Shown here: positions 15,347 to 23,698 of the stretch, in pieces
Layout of the letters: every line of letters starts with the position of its first letter
How positions within the stretch are numbered: position 1 is the stretch's first letter
NCBI GenBank assembly: GCA_004558035.1
Contig: SFEJ01000004.1
Span: forward strand, 62,001-126,000
Source: Opitutia bacterium
Lineage (GTDB): Bacteria; Verrucomicrobiota; Verrucomicrobiae; Opitutales; UBA953
Reading direction: 5' to 3'
DNA: 64,000 bases
Notes under the pieces: model-generated
Databases searched by the model: none
What the model was told of the DNA's origin: nothing
The model's input: only the letters and a program-made list of their open reading frames with translations
Program-made: the position numbers and the translations under genes

Positions 15347-16246
15347 ATGAACAAAGTCAAATCCATGACCGGCTACGGCCGCGAAGCCTTTTCCGTCGAA
15401 AACGCGGATTTTTCCGTCGAGATTTCTTCCGTGAATCAGCGCGGACTCGCGATTTCCGTTTCCGCGCCGCCGGAATGGACGCCCGCCGCCGAACGTCTGC
15501 TCGCGCCGCTCGTCCGCGCGCGCGTCGCCCGCGGGAAAATCACGCTCGCCCTGCGCCTCGGCGGCGGAAAGAACGCCGCGCCCGCGGAAAGTTTTTCCTG
15601 GGACGAAACCGCCGTCGCCGAAACGATCGCGAAAATGCGCGCCGCCGCCGACCGCGCGGGCGTCGATTTCGCGCCGGACGCGACCGTTTATCTGCGGCTC
15701 GCCGAGCTGCACCGCGCCCGCGCCGCGGCGCTCCCCCCGCTCGAAGACGAAGCCGTCGCCGCAACCGTCCGCGCCGCCGTCGAACGCGCGCTCGCCGATT
15801 TCGTCGCGATGCGGGAACGCGAAGGCGCGAACCTCGAAGCCGACCTGCGGGAACGCCTCGCACGGCTGCGCGCCTGGGCGGACGGCATCCGCGAAGCCTC
15901 GGCGGGAACGGTGGCGCGCAGCCGCGACGCTCTGCGCGCGCGCCTCGCCGCGCTCGGGCTCGAAATCGATCCGGACGATCCGCGCTTCCTGAAGGAGATC
16001 GCGATCTTCGCGGACCGCTGCGACATTTCCGAAGAGCTGACGCGCCTCGCGAGCCACTTCGCGCAGTTCGAAAACTGTCTCGCCGAAGCCGAATGCGGCC
16101 GCAAGCTCGACTTCATCTGCCAGGAGATTCTCCGCGAATTCAACACGATCGGCAGCAAGGCGAACGACGCCGCGATCACGCGCCGCGTCGTCGAGGCGAA
16201 GAACGAACAGGAACGCCTCCGCGAGCAGGTTCAGAACATCGAGTGA
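15347..16246 (+). CDS. yicC: YicC family endoribonuclease
   Basis: A 299-residue YicC/YloC protein; the E. coli member is an endoribonuclease affecting small-RNA turnover. Seen are the N-terminal KSMTGYGREAF and VNQRGLAISV (family: VNHRyLd) and the highly conserved C-terminus RKLDFICQEILREFNTIGSKANDAAI, a nearly universal YicC signature (split here only for length: FICQEILREFNTIGSK). The ATG at 15347 gives MNKVKSMTGYG, as usual. It converges on the minus-strand oxidoreductase 10 nt away with no clear terminator between. Confidence 0.93.
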   Translation: MNKVKSMTGYGREAFSVENADFSVEISSVNQRGLAISVSAPPEWTPAAERLLAPLVRARVARGKITLALRLGGGKNAAPAESFSWDETAVAETIAKMRAAADRAGVDFAPDATVYLRLAELHRARAAALPPLEDEAVAATVRAAVERALADFVAMREREGANLEADLRERLARLRAWADGIREASAGTVARSRDALRARLAALGLEIDPDDPRFLKEIAIFADRCDISEELTRLASHFAQFENCLAEAECGRKLDFICQEILREFNTIGSKANDAAITRRVVEAKNEQERLREQVQNIE

Positions 16247-16256
16247 GCCGCCGAAA

Positions 16257-17336
16257 TCATCGGTCGGCGCAGAGCTTTTCCGCGAAGCGCTCGGCGTAGA
16301 GCGGAATCCAGGTCACGCCCTTGGAGCCGAAGCCGTTGAAGAGAAAGAGCTTCGAAAACTTCTCGTGCGCGCCGACTTTCGGGAGCGCGCCCTGCACGGC
16401 GGGACGCACGCCCGCGCGGTGCGCGACGACGCGCGGGAACGCGCCGCCGGGCAGCTGCGGGAACAGCGCCGCGAACGCGCGGCTCAGGCGTTCCGCGACG
16501 GCGGGCGTCGGCTCCGCGTCGAGCCTCTCGCGGTCGTAGTTCGTGCCGACGAGCCAGCGCGCGCCGCCGAGCGGCACCGCGACGACGTTGCTCTTGAGAA
16601 TCTGCGCCTGAAAATCCTCCGTTCCCGCGAGCTCGATTTCGACGAACTCGCCCTTCGCCGGCTGCCATTTCAGGTGCGAAAACCACGGATTTTCGCGCAC
16701 GCGGAAGCCCTCGCAGAAGACGATTCCGCCGCGAGCCTCGCCCCCGCGCCAGCGCGCGCCCGAGCGCGAGACTTCGACGTCGGCGCAGTCGAACTTTTCT
16801 TCGAGCAGCACGCCGCGGGAACGCCAGTCCGCGCGCGCGCGGTCGAGCAGTTTCGGAATGTCGAGCCGCCCCGCGCGGTTGACGAAAAATCCGCCGAGCC
16901 GGTCGGCGAGCGCGCCGCCGCAGAGCTTTCCCGCGGGAACGTCCTCGGAGAGCCAGCCCGAGTATTCGGGATCCGCCGCGCGCTTCGCCTTGACCTCGCG
17001 CTCGTGCTCCGACGAGTAGAAACGGTAGAACGGGAGCTCACGGAAAAACGTCACGCCGAAGCGCGCGCCCAGCTCCGCGTAGACGCGTTTCGCGGCGGGC
17101 AGGAGGTCGTCGACGCCGAGCGTCTTGACGATGCGCATCCCCGTGACGGGATTGAGCACGCCCGCGGCGACGCGCGAAGCGGCGGGACCGCCGTCGTCGA
17201 CGACGAGCACGCGCCGCCCGCGCTTTTCGAGCTCGAGCGCGAGCAGCGTTCCCGCGAGCCCCTGCCCCACGACGATGAAGTCGTGGGCGGGCTCGGCGGC
17301 GGAAGCGCGGGATTTTTTGAAGAAATCGAATATCAT
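16257..17336 (-). CDS. FAD-dependent amine/amino-acid oxidoreductase (DAO family)
   Basis: A 359-residue flavoprotein. It has the Rossmann FAD motif VVGQGLAGTLLALELEKRG, the DAO-type GVLNPVTGMRIVK segment resembling the C-terminal domain of MnmC and glycine oxidase, and the late FNGFGSKGVTWIPL block that closes over FAD. Family members oxidise secondary or primary amines on small molecules or modified tRNA bases. No MnmC methyltransferase domain is attached, so the substrate is open. It lies downstream of nuoN but beyond that operon's terminator. Confidence 0.75.
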   Translation of the reverse strand: MIFDFFKKSRASAAEPAHDFIVVGQGLAGTLLALELEKRGRRVLVVDDGGPAASRVAAGVLNPVTGMRIVKTLGVDDLLPAAKRVYAELGARFGVTFFRELPFYRFYSSEHEREVKAKRAADPEYSGWLSEDVPAGKLCGGALADRLGGFFVNRAGRLDIPKLLDRARADWRSRGVLLEEKFDCADVEVSRSGARWRGGEARGGIVFCEGFRVRENPWFSHLKWQPAKGEFVEIELAGTEDFQAQILKSNVVAVPLGGARWLVGTNYDRERLDAEPTPAVAERLSRAFAALFPQLPGGAFPRVVAHRAGVRPAVQGALPKVGAHEKFSKLFLFNGFGSKGVTWIPLYAERFAEKLCADR

Positions 17337-17407
17337 GGCGTTTTCGGGAACGGGGACTCGGGAGACTCGGGGGACGGCGGAAAAAAGCCGACGTTCCCGA
17401 AGTTCTG

Positions 17408-17452
17408 CTTAAAAAAACAAAGGAGGGGCGCCGAGAACGGGCGTCCCTCCCT
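17408..17452 (-). terminator. Terminator of the nuoMN transcript
   Basis: On the minus strand a GGAGGG-ACGCC / GGCGC-CCCTCC stem with a TTCT-containing loop is followed by TTTGTTTTTTT. It follows the nuoN stop by about 20 nt. It does not use the CGGGAACG motif. Confidence 0.8.
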
Positions 17453-17471
17453 GGAAAACGGCGCGCGCGCC

Positions 17472-19004
17472 TTAGAGCGCGATCGCCGCGAAATAGACCA
17501 GACAGCCGAGGACCGTGAGCGCCGTGAAGAACACGAGCGAAATGCGCGATGCGACGCCCGGGCACGACAGCGCGGGAGCGGAATCCGCTTCTTCCGTCGC
17601 GAACGCCGAACGAATCCACACGAAATAGTAGTACACGCTGGCGACGACGCAGGCGAGCATGATCGCGGCGGGAACGTAAAGCCCCGCGGAGAATACGATC
17701 CAGAGAATGCCGAGCTTCGCGATGAAGCCTACCGTCGGCGGAATGCCGGCGAGCGACGCCAGCCCGGAAACGACCGCGCCCGCGAGCACCGGCGAACGCT
17801 TCGCCAAGCCGCGGAAGTCGTTCACGTCCTGCAGCGCCTCGTCGCCCGCGCCGGCGGGAACGCGCGCCATGACCGAAAAGATCGGATACAGCGACAGCAC
17901 GTAGAACACGAGGTAAAGCGCGAGCGCGAAAAGCATGGAGTCGGGCGAGGAAGCGGAAACGCCCCCCTGCAGAATCTTGCCGAACGCGAGCATGCCGAGC
18001 ATCATGTAGCTCGCGTGCGAGACGCCGGAAAGCCCGAGCAGGCGCTTCACCTTGCGCTGACCGAGCGCCGTGACGTTCGCGTACACCATCGAAATGAGCG
18101 TGAGCACGAGCAGCACCGGGAAAAGCACGTCGAAGACCGGCGCGAACACGACGAGAAACACACCCGTCATTCCGAAGCCGACGCCCTTGGAAAGCGTCGC
18201 GAGGAAGAACGTGACGTGCGTCGGCGCGCCCTGATACGTGTCCGGAATCCAGAACTGCATCGGGAAGACGCCAAACTTGAACAGCACGCCGCAGAGCGTC
18301 AACGCGACGCCGGCGAGCGCGACCGCGTTCGTCGGATCCTGATTCAGCAGCGCGAAGACGGAGCCGTAGCCGAGCGCGTCGGGCGCCCACGGAGCGGGCG
18401 CGCCCGCCAGCGCGGAAGCGCCGTAGAGCAGCACGACGCCGAAGAGCATCAGCGCGCCGGAGACGCCGCCGGCGATCAGGTATTTCACGCCCGCCTCAAG
18501 CGAGGCGACGCTCGTGCGGTACGAGCCGACGAGCGCGTAGAGCGTGACCGTCAGCGTTTCGAGCAGCACGAAGAACGCGATGAAATTGGTGGACTTGAGA
18601 AGCGCCGCCGCCGCCGCCGTCGCGACGAGAATCAGATGATTCGTGATCGGCGCGGAAAATTCCGCGCGCTCGCGCACGGTGCGGGCGACGAGCGTCGTCA
18701 GAAACGCGCAACCGATGAAGAAGAGCGCGAACGACGCGAAAAAGGGCGCCGTCATGCCGAAAATCGACCCGTCCGTTCCGCTCGCGAGCGCCGCCAGGTG
18801 CGGGCAGACGAGCTGAGCGACGGAAAACAGCGCCGCGACGAGCAGCACGCCGCGGGTCGCGGTGAAGCCGACGGCGGGACGCTTCTTCGAGCACCACACG
18901 TCGAGCGCGAGCACGAGCAGCGCGCCCGCCGCGAGAATGATTTCCGGCAGGAACGCGGAGACGAGCGCGCCCGTCGGCTGCCAAGCTTGGATGAATTCTT
19001 GCAT
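17472..19004 (-). CDS. nuoN: NADH-quinone oxidoreductase subunit N
   Basis: An antiporter-like membrane subunit of complex I, 510 residues with about 14 hydrophobic segments. The conserved proton-channel segment KFGVFPMQFWIPDTYQGAP, followed by TFFLATLSKGVGF, and KRLLGLSGVSHASYMMLG identify NuoN. It follows nuoM by 19 nt. The rest of the complex I genes are not in the window; the first gene upstream of nuoM is a tRNA, so M and N are split from the classical nuo cluster. Confidence 0.95.
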   Translation of the reverse strand: MQEFIQAWQPTGALVSAFLPEIILAAGALLVLALDVWCSKKRPAVGFTATRGVLLVAALFSVAQLVCPHLAALASGTDGSIFGMTAPFFASFALFFIGCAFLTTLVARTVRERAEFSAPITNHLILVATAAAAALLKSTNFIAFFVLLETLTVTLYALVGSYRTSVASLEAGVKYLIAGGVSGALMLFGVVLLYGASALAGAPAPWAPDALGYGSVFALLNQDPTNAVALAGVALTLCGVLFKFGVFPMQFWIPDTYQGAPTHVTFFLATLSKGVGFGMTGVFLVVFAPVFDVLFPVLLVLTLISMVYANVTALGQRKVKRLLGLSGVSHASYMMLGMLAFGKILQGGVSASSPDSMLFALALYLVFYVLSLYPIFSVMARVPAGAGDEALQDVNDFRGLAKRSPVLAGAVVSGLASLAGIPPTVGFIAKLGILWIVFSAGLYVPAAIMLACVVASVYYYFVWIRSAFATEEADSAPALSCPGVASRISLVFFTALTVLGCLVYFAAIAL

Positions 19005-19023
19005 TTTCGGAGAATTTTAAAGG

Positions 19024-20658
19024 TTATTGCTGCGGCGCGGGAACGGCTTCGGTCGCGGCGGGCGCGGGAGCGGCCTCCGCGGGAACCTCCGCGACGACGC
19101 ATTCCGTGCACTCCGCGGCGGCGCATTCGACGCAGGGCTCGGAAACGAGCTTGTCCAGCGCGGGATTGAGCTCGTCCGTCACCAGCGACGGCACGAAACC
19201 GACGGCGACGAGCGCTGCGAAAAGCAGCAGCGCGGGAACGCGTTCGGCGGGCGTGATGTCGCGGATCGCGTCGAATTTTTCCGGCGGGAGCGTTTCCGCG
19301 TTCGGCTTGCCGTAGAACACGCGGGCGACCGCGCGCAGGCCGTAAATCGCGGAAATGACGATGGAGGCGACGACGAGCGCGACCAGCCAGAACGGCTTGA
19401 GGCTCGCCAGCGAAACGAAGATCGAAAGCTCGCCCCAGAAATTCGCGAAGCCCGGCAGACCGACGCTCGCCATCGTCGCGGCGACGAAGAAGCCCGCCAG
19501 CACCGGCGCGCGCGACGCCAGACCGCCCATCGAAGGCATGTCGAGCGTTCCCGTGCGGTCCGCGACGGACTGCGTCAGGTGGAACATCAGCGCCACGGAA
19601 AGCCCGTGCGCGAACATCATCATCACCGCCGCGCCGAGGCCCGTGACCTCGCCGCCGCTGAACGCGAACGCCGCGATGCCGAGGAAGATCGGACCCATGT
19701 GCGCCACGGAAGAATAGGAAACCATGTGCTTCAGGTCGCGCTGCACCATCGTGATCAGGCCGATGACGAGCACGTTGCCGAGCGCGAGCGCGAGAATCCA
19801 GTTCGACCAGCCCGCGAGCCCGAGCGGCAGGAACGCCGCGCCGAGCTGAATCAGCCCGTAAAGCCCGAATTTCTTGAGCACGCCCGCGTGAAGCATCGAA
19901 ACGGGCGTCGGAGCCGCCGAATACGTGTCCGGCGCCCACGAATGGAACGGGAACAGCGAAACGAGAATCCCGAAACCGAAGAGCAGCAGCGCGAAGAGCG
20001 TCGACTGCGTTCCCGCGTCGAACGAGACGAGCGCGTTCTTGATCGCGATGAAATCGAAGGGCACGCCCGCGTCCAGATTCACGTAGAACGCGATGAGGCC
20101 GGCGAGGGAAATCATGGCGCCGAGCGTCAGATAGACCGCCATCGTGATCGCGGCGTTTTTGCGCGCGCAGCCGCCCCAGACGAGAATCGCGATGAAGGTC
20201 GGAATCAGCGCGAACTCGTGGAAAATGTAAAACGCGAAGACGTCCACGGAAGCGAAAAGCCCCAGCAGCCCCGTCTCGATGAACAGCAGCGTCGCGTAGT
20301 AGAGCGTCGGCATCTTCGCGTCCTTGGTCGCCAGCGCGCGCCAGCCCGCGGCGAGCCCGACGACCGCCGCCATCACGAAGAGCGGCAGCGAAATGCCGTT
20401 CAGCCCCAATTTGAGTCCGACGCCGAGGCTTTCGACGCCGATCCACGGGCATTCCGAGAAGAACGCGTAGCCGGTCGCGGCGTCCTTCGCGCCCGAGAAC
20501 AGGCAGAACAGCGCGATCGCGATCGCGCACGGAAGCGCGAAGCCCACGAGGGCGATCGCCTTGCGCACGGCGAGGGGCGCGCTTTTTGCCAAAAACAAAA
20601 GCACGCTCGCGACGAGCGGCGCGGCGACGGCGGTTTGGAGAAGATTTGCTGAATTCAT
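19024..20658 (-). CDS. nuoM: NADH-quinone oxidoreductase subunit M with Cys-rich tail
   Basis: An antiporter-like membrane subunit of complex I, 544 residues. The conserved Glu in FYIFHEFALIPTFIAI, LFPFHSWAPDTYSAAPTPVSML and RDLKHMVSYSSVAHMGPIFL identify NuoM. After the last membrane segment the protein carries an unusual tail of about 37 residues: PCVECAAAECTECV (two CxxC pairs), then Ala/Pro/Glu repeats ending PAPQQ. Such a tail is not part of NuoM in model organisms. It is the first gene of the nuoMN pair, with its promoter probably in 20659-20790. Confidence 0.95.
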   Translation of the reverse strand: MNSANLLQTAVAAPLVASVLLFLAKSAPLAVRKAIALVGFALPCAIAIALFCLFSGAKDAATGYAFFSECPWIGVESLGVGLKLGLNGISLPLFVMAAVVGLAAGWRALATKDAKMPTLYYATLLFIETGLLGLFASVDVFAFYIFHEFALIPTFIAILVWGGCARKNAAITMAVYLTLGAMISLAGLIAFYVNLDAGVPFDFIAIKNALVSFDAGTQSTLFALLLFGFGILVSLFPFHSWAPDTYSAAPTPVSMLHAGVLKKFGLYGLIQLGAAFLPLGLAGWSNWILALALGNVLVIGLITMVQRDLKHMVSYSSVAHMGPIFLGIAAFAFSGGEVTGLGAAVMMMFAHGLSVALMFHLTQSVADRTGTLDMPSMGGLASRAPVLAGFFVAATMASVGLPGFANFWGELSIFVSLASLKPFWLVALVVASIVISAIYGLRAVARVFYGKPNAETLPPEKFDAIRDITPAERVPALLLFAALVAVGFVPSLVTDELNPALDKLVSEPCVECAAAECTECVVAEVPAEAAPAPAATEAVPAPQQ

Positions 20659-20790
20659 GCTAAAAATTTTCGAAGAGCATAAAGCAATTCGGGCGCGCTA
20701 TCAAGATTTTCGTCTAAACGGACGCTCCGACTTTTTCCGTTCCCGAGCCTCGTAAGCTTTTCTTCACGCGCCCGCGCGCGGGCGAAAAAA

Positions 20791-20865
20791 TGGCGCCCCC
20801 GCCGGGAATCGAACCCGGATAACCTGCTTAGAAGGCAGGTGTTCTATCCATTGAACTACGGGGAC
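20791..20865 (-). tRNA. tRNA-Arg (TCT), CCA encoded
   Basis: Minus strand: acceptor GTCCCCG pairs with CGGGGGC, anticodon loop CTTCTAA, T-arm CCGGG-TTCGATT-CCCGG, and encoded CCA at 20793-20791. Confidence 0.96.
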
Positions 20866-20880
20866 GCGCGAAAAGGCGCT

Positions 20881-21819
20881 TCAGCAGATCAGACTCTTGA
20901 AGTCGGAAAAGCCTTCGGAAATGCCGCCGGGAACGCCCTTGTTGAGGACGGCGACGGCGTCGTGGGAATGCAGCGATTCGAGGTGCGCGCAGACGATCTG
21001 GAAATCGCGGATGCGCGGATCGGCGTCGAACTCGGCAAAGAGCTCGCGCGCGGCGTCTTCGACGAATTTGTAGTAGGCGCCGTTCATTTCGGCGAACGCC
21101 TGTTCGTCCTCGCGCTTGACCATCGCCTGCGTCTCGGTGTGGAGCGCGCGCAGGCAGTGTTCCTTGAAGTCCTCGACGAAGATTTCGGGCGTTCCCGCGA
21201 GCTCGGCGCGGACGCGCGCCTTCGAGCGCTGCGAATGCGGAATGCCGAGAATGTTGCGGGAACGGCGCGCGTGCTCGGAAAGCTCCGCCGAGCACGGACA
21301 CGCGGAAGAATACACGAAATCGAAGGTCACGAACGCGCGGAAGACGCCGTTTTCGAGAACGCCCTCGAACGCGCAGTCGTAATACTGATAGCCGACGAGC
21401 CCGCTGCGCAGGCTGCGCTGCGGGATCGGGTAGGAAAATTCGAGACGGAGCTGCGCGCGCGAGGAGCCGATTTCGGCGAGGTATTTCCGCAGAATCTTTT
21501 CGAGCGTCGCGGGCGTAAAGACTTCCTCGGCGAATTCGTAGAAAATGCGGACGATGCGCGACATGTTGATGCCCTTGTGGCAGGCGTCGAGCGAGACCGT
21601 TCCCGTGACGGAAGTCTCGAGCGTCGCGGGCTCGGCGCCGTCGGGGCGCGCGAATTTCAGCGGCAGGCGGAAGTTGGACATGCCGACCTGGAGAATCGGC
21701 ACGGCTCCGCCGTCGATGCCGGGCGCGTTTTCGTTCTGCATGTCCGGCAGCGAAGCGCGATATTCGGGAGTCATCCTGAACTCCCGGTCGTAAAACTTAC
21801 GCGGCGACTCGTTGCTCAT
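20881..21819 (-). CDS. folE2: GTP cyclohydrolase I type 2
   Basis: The first step of folate (and queuosine) synthesis, GTP to dihydroneopterin triphosphate, using the metal-flexible FolE2 form instead of FolE. Seen are the GMSNFRLPLKF start of the T-fold, SLDACHKGINMSRIVR, the catalytic-Cys region FDFVYSSACPCSAELSEHARR (Cys within SACPCS) and the C-terminal HLESLHSHDAVAV. The start at 21819 (MSNESPRKFYDREF) is preferred; an in-frame ATG eight codons earlier cannot be excluded. folA and thyA at 56.5-58 kb complete the folate cycle in this window. Confidence 0.93.
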   Translation of the reverse strand: MSNESPRKFYDREFRMTPEYRASLPDMQNENAPGIDGGAVPILQVGMSNFRLPLKFARPDGAEPATLETSVTGTVSLDACHKGINMSRIVRIFYEFAEEVFTPATLEKILRKYLAEIGSSRAQLRLEFSYPIPQRSLRSGLVGYQYYDCAFEGVLENGVFRAFVTFDFVYSSACPCSAELSEHARRSRNILGIPHSQRSKARVRAELAGTPEIFVEDFKEHCLRALHTETQAMVKREDEQAFAEMNGAYYKFVEDAARELFAEFDADPRIRDFQIVCAHLESLHSHDAVAVLNKGVPGGISEGFSDFKSLIC

Positions 21820-21909
21820 GAAATTGAAGGGTGATTCTCGCATTTTCCCGCCGGGATGTAAAGCAAGTTAAGGAAAGACGACCGGCGAAGCGCGACGGTT
21901 CGGGGAAGC

Positions 21910-22881
21910 TCAGAGCGCGGAATCGAGGAGGCGGCGGAGGTCGGAGAGCGTCGTGCACGCGTGCAGCCCGGCGCGGACGCGCTTGCCCGCGGGAACGCCG
22001 TAGGTGAACGGGTGCAGGCGCGCGAGCAGCCAGCGGACGTTTTCCGCGCCGGATGCACCGCGCGTGCGGGCGAGCGTTTCGGCGTAGCGGAAAAGCGTCG
22101 CGAAGACGACGTCCGCCGCGGGCTTTTTCTCCTCGGGCAGATCCGCTTCGGACGTTCCCGCCTCGAGCGCGGCGAAACGCTTTTTTATGCGGGAGAAAAT
22201 CCACGGATCGCCGAGCGCGCCGCGCCCGATCATGAGCCCGCGCACGCCCGTTTCGCGCACGCGCCGCACGGCGGTCGCGGCGTCGCGGACGTCGCCGTTG
22301 CCGATCACGGGAACGCTCACGGCGCGCGCGACTTCGCCGATTTTTTCCCAGTCCGCCTCGCCGGAATAGCCCTGCGCCTTCGTACGTCCGTGCACGGCGA
22401 CGGCGCGCACGCCCGCGTCCTCGAGCCGCTTCGCCGCCTCGACGTGCACGAGCGAAGTCGAGTCCCAGCCGAGGCGGATCTTCGCCGTGACGGCGGTCGC
22501 GGGAACGGCGGAGACGACGGCGCGCGCGATTTTTTCCATCAGCGGCAGATCGCGCAGCAGACCGGACCCCGCGTTGCATTCGACGACCTTGCGCGCCGGG
22601 CAGCCGAAATTCAGGTCGATGAAATCCGGACGCAGCCGCGCTTCGAGCAGACGCGCCGCCGCCGCCATGGACTCGGGAACGGCGCCGAAAATCTGCACGC
22701 CCATCGGCCGCTGCTCGGGCGTGAAGTCCACGTCGCGCCACGCGCGTTCCCGCGCGCGGATGAGCGGCTCGCTCTGCACGAACTCGGAGACGAGCACGTC
22801 CGCGCCCTGCTCTTTGCACAGCGCGCGGAAAGCGATGTCGGTGAAGCCCGACATCGGCGCCAGATAAAGCGGAACGGACAT
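21910..22881 (-). CDS. dus: tRNA-dihydrouridine synthase
   Basis: An FMN enzyme that reduces uridines in the tRNA D-loop; 323 residues. Seen are the N-terminal YLAPMSGFTDIAFRALC, the catalytic Cys region DLNFGCPARKVVECNAGSGLL, the VHGRTKAQGYSG His motif, IGNGDV and MIGRGALGDPWIF, all in TIM-barrel order. Which Dus subfamily (A, B or C) is not clear to me. It may be cotranscribed with folE2, 90 nt downstream. Confidence 0.92.
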   Translation of the reverse strand: MSVPLYLAPMSGFTDIAFRALCKEQGADVLVSEFVQSEPLIRARERAWRDVDFTPEQRPMGVQIFGAVPESMAAAARLLEARLRPDFIDLNFGCPARKVVECNAGSGLLRDLPLMEKIARAVVSAVPATAVTAKIRLGWDSTSLVHVEAAKRLEDAGVRAVAVHGRTKAQGYSGEADWEKIGEVARAVSVPVIGNGDVRDAATAVRRVRETGVRGLMIGRGALGDPWIFSRIKKRFAALEAGTSEADLPEEKKPAADVVFATLFRYAETLARTRGASGAENVRWLLARLHPFTYGVPAGKRVRAGLHACTTLSDLRRLLDSAL

Positions 22882-22929
22882 GGGGACGAAGGACAGTTCA
22901 GGAGCGAAGGAGTTACAGGCGGCAAGCGC

Positions 22930-23050
22930 CTGAAAAGTTTAGAGTTGAGCGTTGAGAGTTGATTCGCGCTTGCGCGCGAGGAAAGTTCTCTCGGCGGAGC
23001 CGAATCAACAGGCGGCGCAGCCACCGATTCAACTCTCAGCTCTCAACTTT
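22930..23050. repeat. Dispersed repeat between dus and the next gene
   Basis: Contains GTTGAGCGTTGAGAGTTGAT, TCGCGC, GAGGAAAG and then CGGCGGAGCCGAATCAACAG, with ATTCAACTCTCAGCTCTCAA at the end. It is partly palindromic overall. It matches 12146-12175 (left part) and 11205-11262 (right part, inverted). Confidence 0.55.
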
Positions 23051-23052
23051 GC

Positions 23053-23643
23053 TCACGCGAGCCCGAGCTTGCGGAGCTCCTGCGCGAGCAGCACGCGGAA
23101 TTCCGAAACGTCCTGCGGCGAGGGACGGTAGTTCGGCGGAAGCCCGTCGAGCCCGAGACGCTCCGACTCGTCCACGAACCAATTGCCCCGCGTCCCGTCG
23201 GAAAACCGCACGCCGCCTCCGACGAGCACGCCGGGCGCCTGCACGGGATCGACGGTGACGGAAACCTTGGAGACCTCTTCCGCGGCGGCGTTCGCGGCGG
23301 GCGTTCCCGCGGGCACTTCGTCCTCGTCGGCGAAGGCGTGCGGATTCGCGCCGCGCGGCGTCTGTCCGGGATGCTGCGGCGGCACGGGAACGGGGCTTCC
23401 CGGGCGCGGCGGCGCTCCCGCGGGAACGTTGGCGGGCACGCCCGTCGGCGCGGCGGAGGCGGGCGCGGCCGGCTCCGGCTTGTCCTGCAGCTCGAGGTCG
23501 AGATCGTCCACGAGGAAACGCACGTCCATGTAGGTCAGCTTCACGCCGAATTCGTCGGCGATTTTCGTCTGCACTTCGGAGAGCGTCGCGCCGTCGGCGA
23601 CCCAGCGCGCGACGGCATTTTTCTGTTCGTTGTTCAAATTCAT
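23053..23643 (-). CDS. Hypothetical protein with Pro/Ala linker
   Basis: A 196-residue cytoplasmic protein I do not recognise. Residues 1-55 form a compact, helix-turn-helix-like segment (MNLNNEQKNAVARWVADGAT, then EVQTKIADEFGVKLTYMDVR). Residues ~56-130 are a Pro/Ala/Gly-rich linker. Residues ~131-196 are ordered again, with GGGVRFSDGTRGNWFVDESE and a helical end. The first segment resembles small DNA-binding or transcription-related domains, which is only an impression. It lies just downstream of leuS on the same strand (55 nt). Confidence 0.7.
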   Translation of the reverse strand: MNLNNEQKNAVARWVADGATLSEVQTKIADEFGVKLTYMDVRFLVDDLDLELQDKPEPAAPASAAPTGVPANVPAGAPPRPGSPVPVPPQHPGQTPRGANPHAFADEDEVPAGTPAANAAAEEVSKVSVTVDPVQAPGVLVGGGVRFSDGTRGNWFVDESERLGLDGLPPNYRPSPQDVSEFRVLLAQELRKLGLA

Positions 23644-23698
23644 GGCGTAAGTTTCGGTTTCGTTTTTACGGGAAAGCGGCGCGGGAAGGCCGCGTTTT

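Noticed and set aside
16365..19169. A 934-codon plus-strand frame antisense to the FAD oxidoreductase and nuoN.
   Set aside because: The opposite strand has clear, motif-bearing genes; the frame is Arg/Glu/His-rich low complexity.
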